From Acetatifactor muris (GTDB lineage Bacteria > Bacillota > Clostridia > Lachnospirales > Lachnospiraceae), in NCBI GenBank assembly GCA_023663635.1, contig JAMPHD010000001.1:40892-104891 (forward strand): DNA of 64,000 nt. The letters run 5' to 3'. The notes below the pieces were generated by a model. That model saw nothing but the letters and a program-made list of their open reading frames with translations, was not told where the DNA came from and did not search any database. Positions 58,580 through 64,000 of this stretch are shown here, in pieces; the first letter of the stretch is position 1, and every line of letters begins with the position of its first letter. Position numbers and translations under genes: made by a program.

Positions 58580-59912
58580 CATCAACTACAGTGGGTACGC
58601 GGATCTCTGCAGGGAGGCGGACAGGATAGACATGGGCCTGTTTGACCAATATGAGGTGCAGAGGGGACTCCGTGACAAGAACGGCAACGGAGTGCTCACC
58701 GGGCTTACCAATATCTCAAGGATCGAATCGTTCAGGATGGTGGACGGCGTCAAGACTCCCTGCGAAGGCAAACTCTGGTATCGCGGATACGACTGTATAG
58801 ATCTGGTCAGGGGGTTTAGGGAGAGGCGGTTTGGCTTTGAGGAGGTCGCCCATCTGGTGCTCTTGGGAGAACTGCCCACGGATGAACAGCTGAAACAGTT
58901 CTGTCAGGTGCTTGCGTCCGAGAGAACCCTGCCCACCAATTTTACCAGAGATGTCATTATGAAGGCGCCCGGCAGCGACATCATGAATTCCATGACCAGA
59001 AGCGTGTTGACTCTGGCTTCTTATGACAGAAGGTGCAAGGACACCTCCCTGGAGAATGTGCTGCGGCAGTGCATGGGGCTGATCAGCCTGTTCCCCGTGC
59101 TCGCGGTGTACGGCTATCATGCCTACAATCACTATGAGAATGACGACAGTATGTATATCCATCGGCCATCCAAGAAACTCTCCACGGCGGAGAATATTCT
59201 GATGATGCTGCGTCCGGATAAGAAGTATACGGAGTTGGAGGCCCGTGTGTTGGATATCGCGCTGGTGCTGCATATGGAGCACGGCGGGGGCAACAATTCC
59301 ACCTTCACCACCCGCGTGGTGACATCCTCCGGCTCCGATACCTATTCCGTGATAGCGGCGGCGCTGTCCTCCCTGAAGGGACCGAAACACGGCGGCGCCA
59401 ATATCAAGGTGGTGGAGATGATGCGGGATCTGGAGGCCAATGTGTCCGACTGGGAGGACGAGGACGAGGTAAAGGCGTATCTGCAGAAGATATTGAGTAA
59501 GGAGGCCTTTGACCGCAAGGGCCTGATCTATGGCATGGGACATGCGGTGTACTCCCTGTCCGACCCGAGAGCGACGGTGTTCAAGGGTTTTGTGGAGCAG
59601 CTTGCCCTGGCCAAGGGAAGGGAGAAGGACTTCCGCCTGTATTCCATGATCGAGCGGCTGGCTCCGGAGCTGATCGCGCAGAAGTCCCGCATTTACAAGG
59701 GCGTCAGCGCCAATGTGGATTTTTACAGCGGTTTTGTGTACAGTATGTTGGAGATTCCGTTGGAGATGTATACCCCGATCTTTGCCATCGCCCGTATCGT
59801 GGGATGGAGCGCGCACCGCATCGAGGAGCTTTTGAACATGGACAAGATCATCCGTCCGGCCTACAAGAGCGTGATGGAGGAGCGGGAATATCTGCCCATG
59901 GAGCAGAGATAG
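58566..59912 (+). CDS. gltA: Citrate synthase
   Basis: A 448-residue enzyme condensing oxaloacetate and acetyl-CoA. Catalytic regions: first His in MEHGGGNNSTFTTR, second His in GLIYGMGHAVYSLSDPRA, and the Asp region VDFYSGFVYSMLEIP. KLWYRGYDCIDLVRGF is the usual N-terminal block. AAGGAGGAATTGC lies inside the end of the kinase gene, and the start overlaps that gene by 14 bases, so the two are translated from one mRNA. It is longer at the N-terminus than many citrate synthases and resembles the Clostridial group. Confidence 0.93.
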   Translation: MKKNDINYSGYADLCREADRIDMGLFDQYEVQRGLRDKNGNGVLTGLTNISRIESFRMVDGVKTPCEGKLWYRGYDCIDLVRGFRERRFGFEEVAHLVLLGELPTDEQLKQFCQVLASERTLPTNFTRDVIMKAPGSDIMNSMTRSVLTLASYDRRCKDTSLENVLRQCMGLISLFPVLAVYGYHAYNHYENDDSMYIHRPSKKLSTAENILMMLRPDKKYTELEARVLDIALVLHMEHGGGNNSTFTTRVVTSSGSDTYSVIAAALSSLKGPKHGGANIKVVEMMRDLEANVSDWEDEDEVKAYLQKILSKEAFDRKGLIYGMGHAVYSLSDPRATVFKGFVEQLALAKGREKDFRLYSMIERLAPELIAQKSRIYKGVSANVDFYSGFVYSMLEIPLEMYTPIFAIARIVGWSAHRIEELLNMDKIIRPAYKSVMEEREYLPMEQR

Positions 59913-59968
59913 CGGAAGGCCTGTGACAGGGATGAGCATATGATACGGGTGAATAAGTGATACGGATT

Positions 59969-60006
59969 CGGACCGGCGGACAAGCGCCGGTCCGGTATAT
60001 TTTTTC
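59969..60006 (+). terminator. Terminator of citrate synthase
   Basis: CGGACCGGCG (59969-59978) pairs perfectly with CGCCGGTCCG (59985-59994) around GACAAG, followed by GTATATTTTTT. Confidence 0.85.
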
Positions 60007-60103
60007 CGCACCGGTATACCACATTTTAAGTTCAGACATAATAGCCATAAAGTATTGAAGTCTGAGGGAGATGTGGTAAAATATGAGAATATGGAGGATA
60101 TTT

Positions 60104-61222
60104 ATGTCGGATACGATGCGGACTTATCTGAGAGATTATGGAGACATTCCCTTTGTCGAACGGCCCATGAATGATGTGGACAGTCTGGTGCTGTGCCAGT
60201 TCGCTTATCTGAAATTTGACGGGATGGTTCCGGATGTCCGAAAAGAGGGGCCCTCCGTCTCCCTGCAGGAGTTGGCGCGGCATCCCGACGCGGACATGCT
60301 GTTTGCGGACGAGCGTTTTGCGAAGGACAATCGGGAGCTCTTTGCGGGCATGCTGTCGGGAAGGCGTTTTTGCGACATGAAGATGAACTGTTACATCAAT
60401 GTGGTGGAAAAGGAGTGGGAGACGCAGTTTGCCGCCATCACCTATATTTTGGACGACGGTACGATCTATGTGGCTTTTCGCGGCACGGACGAGACCATCG
60501 TGGGTTGGAAGGAAGACTTCAACATGGCGTTTCTCCATCCGGTGCCGGGTCAGGCGCTGAGCGTGAAATATCTGAATATGGTGACGCGGCGTTTCTCGAA
60601 CCGTTTTTATGTGGGGGGCCATTCCAAGGGTGGGAATCTGGCGATATACAGCGCCATGAACTGTGTGCCCAAGGTGCAGGAGCGCATTCTCAAGATCTAT
60701 TGTATGGATGGCCCGGGATTCAAGCCGGAAGTGTTGGCAGAGTGCGGCTATGACAGGATCGCGGACCGGGTGGTGAAACTGTTGCCCCATTCCTCCATGA
60801 TAGGCATGATCTTTGAGTGGGACAACCGATATCGCGTGGTGGAGTCGAGAAGTTTTGGTCTGGCGCAGCACGATCCGTACAATTGGAAGATAAAAGACGG
60901 TGAGTTCGCCATGGTGGACGAGCTTGACGGGAATACTTATCGGTTGGACAATACTCTCAATGAATGGATCATATCTCTGGATGAGGAGAAGATCCGACTG
61001 TTTGTGGATACACTGTATCAGGTCATCTCCGCGTCGGAGGCGGAGGATCTGATCGCCATGACAGCGGATTGGAAACGCAGCATGAACGGCGTGATCTCCG
61101 CCATGAAGGGCTTGGACGAGGAGACGGTCCGGGTGCTCAGGGAGACCGTCCGGACGCTGTTTGAACTCAGGAGGAAACGCCGTCCGCGAAAAAGGACAAA
61201 AGCGGCGAACCCGACAGCGTAG
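60104..61222 (+). CDS. Mbeg1-like (DUF2974) alpha/beta hydrolase
   Basis: A 372-residue protein of the Mbeg1-like family. The nucleophile elbow is GGHSKGGNLAIYSAM (about 172-186; Ser nucleophile) and the oxyanion-side block VAFRGTDETIVGWKEDFNMA lies before it, as in lipases. The catalytic His could not be pinned. The C-terminal tail is Arg/Lys-rich. Family function is not established; a lipase or esterase activity is likely. GGAGG lies 6 bases before ATG 60104. Its end overlaps the convergent amidotransferase gene by 56 bases. Confidence 0.85.
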   Translation: MSDTMRTYLRDYGDIPFVERPMNDVDSLVLCQFAYLKFDGMVPDVRKEGPSVSLQELARHPDADMLFADERFAKDNRELFAGMLSGRRFCDMKMNCYINVVEKEWETQFAAITYILDDGTIYVAFRGTDETIVGWKEDFNMAFLHPVPGQALSVKYLNMVTRRFSNRFYVGGHSKGGNLAIYSAMNCVPKVQERILKIYCMDGPGFKPEVLAECGYDRIADRVVKLLPHSSMIGMIFEWDNRYRVVESRSFGLAQHDPYNWKIKDGEFAMVDELDGNTYRLDNTLNEWIISLDEEKIRLFVDTLYQVISASEAEDLIAMTADWKRSMNGVISAMKGLDEETVRVLRETVRTLFELRRKRRPRKRTKAANPTA

Positions 61223-61814
61223 TATACGCGCCGTTCAGCCTCTCGGGATGCCATTGCAGGCCCAGAACGGGCAGACTCTCATGGACGACGGCCTCCGGGC
61301 AGCGGTCGGCGGCGCAGCGTTGGATGACTCTAAGCCCCGTTCCGATCCTGTTCAGGCATTGGTGATGGGCGGAATTGACTACGGATTCTCCGCCATAGAG
61401 CGCATGGAGCAAAGTTCCCTCCTCGGTGAGGACAGGGTGGTAGAGATCCCCTCCGGAACGCAGATGCAGACAGGCATCGGGCATATCCTGCAGGATGGTG
61501 CCGCCGAAGGCCACGTTGATAAGCTGCATGCCTTTACAGATGCCAAGGACGGGAATGTGATGCCGTATACACAGTTCCAGCGCCTGAAACTGCAGGATGT
61601 CCAGTTCCGTGTCAATGCTCCGGGAGCCTTTATTTTTTTCGCCGAAGAAGGCGGGGGTGATGTCTCCGCCTCCGGGCAGCAGCAGCCCGTCGCAGGCGGA
61701 CGCCGCCCCCGGATTGAGGGTGGTGACGGGGATAAATCCGTTCTCCGTGAGAAAGCGCTCATAGTTGGCCACATCTCTCGGTCGCCCGAGAATGGCGATC
61801 TTGCGGTTTTGCAA
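61167..61814 (-). CDS. Class I glutamine amidotransferase-like hydrolase (peptidase C26)
   Basis: A 215-residue protein with the PuuD/C26 fold. The nucleophile Cys is in PVLGICKGMQLINVAFGG (about 100), PGGGDITPAFFGE is the oxyanion region, and the His/Glu pair is in GLQWHPE. Related enzymes cleave gamma-glutamyl bonds, e.g. gamma-glutamyl-GABA. It begins at TTG 61814, with GGGGAG 9 bases up; it is shorter than PuuD (about 250). It is convergent with the Mbeg1-like gene and overlaps it. Confidence 0.85.
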   Translation of the reverse strand: MQNRKIAILGRPRDVANYERFLTENGFIPVTTLNPGAASACDGLLLPGGGDITPAFFGEKNKGSRSIDTELDILQFQALELCIRHHIPVLGICKGMQLINVAFGGTILQDMPDACLHLRSGGDLYHPVLTEEGTLLHALYGGESVVNSAHHQCLNRIGTGLRVIQRCAADRCPEAVVHESLPVLGLQWHPERLNGAYTTLSGSPLLSFFADGVSS

Positions 61815-61988
61815 TAGATCACGCTCCCCAATGCAACATTTTGGAAGAAGTTGCGTCTGTAAGGATATATAATAATATATGCGGGCACGGTCATTTGTGG
61901 CACGCCTGTCATGGGATGACTGCCATGGCTTATTCGCCGTGGATGTTGCATGGCACGGTTGTTCGGAACCCGCAGGTTAGGAGAACAT

Positions 61989-64000
61989 ATGGAGACAGAG
62001 ACGAAAGAGGAGAGCAGAACAGAGCCGATATCCCTGAGAAGAAAACTGCTGCGCCCGGAAGTGATTGCGGGGGCGGCTGCTTTTGGGATTCCCGTGCTGA
62101 TCATGCTCGCCAATTTTGCGCTCAAGGGAATTTACCCCTTTGGGGACAGGAGCTTTCTGAGTACGGATCTGTATCACCAGTACATGCCCTTTTTCAGTGA
62201 GTTCATCCGCTCGGTGAAGGAGGGGCAGGGGATAGCCCACACATGGAATGTGGGGATCGGCTCCAATTTCCTGGCGTTGTATGTATATTATCTGGCAAGT
62301 CCGTTCCACTGGTTGGGATTCGCCGCGCCTGAGGCACATATCATGGAATTTCTCACCTATCTGGTGGTGTTCAAGATCGGTCTGTGCGGACTCTCCGCTT
62401 TTTGGTATCTGTATACGCGGGGGACACAGGACGATAAACCGAGTCCGGACGATAAACCGAGTCCGGACGATAAAAAGAGTTTGCTCACGGCGCTGTTTTT
62501 TTCCATGCCCTATGCGCTGTCCGGCTTTCTGGCCGCCTATAATTGGAATATCATGTGGTTGGACTGCGTGATCCTGCTGCCCCTTATCATGCGGGGACTG
62601 GAGCGTCTGGTGCGCCTTGGCAGGCCGGGTCTTTATTGCGTCACGCTGGGGCTGTCGATCTTTACGAATTTTTATATCTCCATCATGATCTGTATCTTTA
62701 TGGTGCTGTATTTTGTTTTTCTGTACTGCACGGAGACGCATCCCATGCTGGGGCGGGACGTCGGAGGGGGAAGGCGTATAGCGGCGCATCTTAAGCCGGC
62801 GGGGCAGTTTGCGCTATACTCGCTGCTTGCGGGCGGAATGGCTGCGGCGCTGCTGATCCCGGAGGTCTGCGCGATCCTGGAGACGGATTTTGGGGATATC
62901 GACTTTCCGAACAAGGTGGAGAGCTATTTCTCCGTGCTAGACATGTTGGCCAGACATTGCGTGTCCGTGTCGGTGGAGAAGGGCCTGAATCACTGGCCCA
63001 ATATCTACTGCGGGGCGGCGGTGTTTCTGTTGCTCCCGCTCTATGCGGTCAATGAGAAGATTCCCGCGCGCAGACGTTTCGGCATGTTGGCGCTGGCAGG
63101 CTTTCTGTTGGTGAGTTTCAGCACCTCCGCGCTCAACTTTGTCTGGCATGGCCTGAATTGGCCGGACTCTCTGCCGGCCAGACAGTCCTTTATCTATATC
63201 ATGCTGATGCTCATCATGTGCCAGGATGCCTGTGCTCTCCCGGAGAGGGACGGGCGGCCGGACAGGGAGCGGATCGTGCGTGTTTATCTGGCGGCAGTGG
63301 CGGCGCTTCTCATGGTGGAAAAGTTTGCGGAGCATGAGGATATACTGCCCGGAGTAGAGTGGCTGACCCTCCTGTTCGTCACGATCTATGCCATGGCATA
63401 TTACCTGGCCTGCACGCGCACCACGAAGGCTTGGCGGATATTCTTAAGCTGTGCCGTGCTGCTCGCCGTGGCAGCGGAGACGGGCATCAATACCTATGCC
63501 ACGAGTATCAGCAATGTGAGCAGGGACGGCTATCTGGAAAATCTGGAGGACTATGCCGTCTTGAGCGAATGGTTGGAAGGGCAGGAAGACGGATTCTACC
63601 GGGTGGAAAAATTCACCCGCAAGACCAAGAATGACGGCACTCTGGTGGGATATCCCACGGCCTCCGTGTTTTCCTCCACATTGAATTCGCGGGTGATGGA
63701 TCTCTATAAGAGACTGGGAATGCGCCACAGCAAGGTATATTATGCCTATGACGGAGCCACTGCCTTTACCGGCGCGCTTTTGAACGTGAATTATATGTTT
63801 GGGGAATCCGTCGCGTATGACAACAGCCTGTACCAGATTCTGAATGACAGCGGCAGGATTGTCCTGTATCGTGTGCGGAATGCTTTGCCCTTCGGCTATG
63901 TGGCGCCCGAGGGCTACGATCTGCCTGAGGGGTTCGACGACAGCGCGTTGCGTCTGCAGAATCAGATGGTGCATGAGTTGGGGATAAACGGTCAGTTGTT
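61989..64000 (+). CDS. YfhO-family membrane protein, 3' end outside window
   Basis: The first 670 residues of a large polytopic membrane protein. TM segments begin at about residue 22 and YPFGDRSFLSTDLYHQYMPF, then NWNIMWLDCVILLPLIMRGLE and NFYISIMICIFMVLYFVFLY, are YfhO landmarks; at least ten helices are visible before a soluble C-terminal part starts. YfhO-type proteins are GT-C-like and help glycosylate lipoteichoic acid. GGTTAGGAGAACAT precedes ATG 61989. A loop contains a tandem DDKPSP repeat. The reading frame is open to the end of the window. Confidence 0.85.
   Translation, partial: METETKEESRTEPISLRRKLLRPEVIAGAAAFGIPVLIMLANFALKGIYPFGDRSFLSTDLYHQYMPFFSEFIRSVKEGQGIAHTWNVGIGSNFLALYVYYLASPFHWLGFAAPEAHIMEFLTYLVVFKIGLCGLSAFWYLYTRGTQDDKPSPDDKPSPDDKKSLLTALFFSMPYALSGFLAAYNWNIMWLDCVILLPLIMRGLERLVRLGRPGLYCVTLGLSIFTNFYISIMICIFMVLYFVFLYCTETHPMLGRDVGGGRRIAAHLKPAGQFALYSLLAGGMAAALLIPEVCAILETDFGDIDFPNKVESYFSVLDMLARHCVSVSVEKGLNHWPNIYCGAAVFLLLPLYAVNEKIPARRRFGMLALAGFLLVSFSTSALNFVWHGLNWPDSLPARQSFIYIMLMLIMCQDACALPERDGRPDRERIVRVYLAAVAALLMVEKFAEHEDILPGVEWLTLLFVTIYAMAYYLACTRTTKAWRIFLSCAVLLAVAAETGINTYATSISNVSRDGYLENLEDYAVLSEWLEGQEDGFYRVEKFTRKTKNDGTLVGYPTASVFSSTLNSRVMDLYKRLGMRHSKVYYAYDGATAFTGALLNVNYMFGESVAYDNSLYQILNDSGRIVLYRVRNALPFGYVAPEGYDLPEGFDDSALRLQNQMVHELGINGQL
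62430..62474 (+). repeat. 18-bp tandem repeat inside the YfhO-type gene
   Basis: GACGATAAACCGAGTCCG occurs twice exactly (62430-62447, 62448-62465) and a third partial copy follows (62466-62474). It encodes DDKPSP-DDKPSP-DDK in a loop between membrane segments. The unit is a multiple of three, so copy changes would keep the frame. Confidence 0.9.

Overview
The window looks like chromosomal DNA from an anaerobic, gut-type Firmicute of the class Clostridia, most likely Lachnospiraceae. The basis is the gene families (trigger factor-clpP-clpX-engB block, DUF4250, DUF1700, C_GCAxxG_C_C, FeoA-FeoA-FeoB, ASKHA/DUF4445, a two-gene SUF locus), strong AGGAGG-type ribosome binding sites, sigma-A promoters with 17-bp spacers, and moderately GC-rich coding sequence with AT-rich spacers. 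The assignment is inferred from gene content, not from a search. No prophage, transposase, rRNA operon or CRISPR array was seen.

Layout. 1-3.2 kb: tRNA-Asp end, a degenerate tRNA-Val-like gene, a CheX-type phosphatase with CheY, and a convergent sufC-sufB/D pair. 3.6-6.6 kb: a secreted-looking protein with two FliD C-terminal-like modules, tRNA-Arg followed by a small repeat cluster, a DUF1700 pair and a 51-residue Asn/Gln-rich protein. 6.6-11 kb: an rRNA methyltransferase-type enzyme, a cell-wall amidase-like pseudoenzyme, rdgB, a phosphodiesterase, a lone pilin-like protein and tRNA-Pro. 11-22 kb: a GtrII-like membrane protein, a YD-repeat lipoprotein, then protein quality control (tig, clpP, clpX), engB, an AI-2E family transporter, truA, an atypical response regulator and TraX. 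22-30 kb: sugar catabolism (GH105; AraC plus GH43), a chemoreceptor, mntP, a cold-shock gene with a highly structured leader and a degenerate EIIA-like protein. 29.8-34.5 kb: hicAB bounded by direct repeats, then copper control (csoR with two operators, copA with a fused CopZ domain) and a nitroreductase. 34.6-35.9 kb: two AT-rich, divergently transcribed orphans. 36-42 kb: clpB and a heterodimeric ABC exporter. 42.5-51.4 kb: DUF4250, an ASKHA ferredoxin-like protein, a chemoreceptor, LytTR plus a second FliD-like protein, and the feo iron-uptake operon with DtxR-like boxes. 51.5-64 kb: enolase, a solute-binding lipoprotein next to a 1308-residue hybrid kinase, citrate synthase, an Mbeg1-like hydrolase, a class I glutamine amidotransferase and the start of a YfhO-type membrane protein.

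Themes. Several pieces point to motility or surface behaviour (CheX/CheY, two chemoreceptors, two FliD-like proteins preceded by flagellar-sigma-like promoters, one pilin), but no flagellar or cheA genes lie here. Three proteins keep a recognisable enzyme or signalling fold but have lost key residues: the amidase at 7.8 kb, the response regulator at 20.5 kb and the EIIA-like domain at 26.3 kb. The best leads for new biology are the FliD-module proteins with their shared promoter type, the nested-hairpin csp leader, the copA gene with an internal start for CopZ, the repeat-bounded hicAB cassette and the unknown divergent pair at 34.6-35.9 kb.
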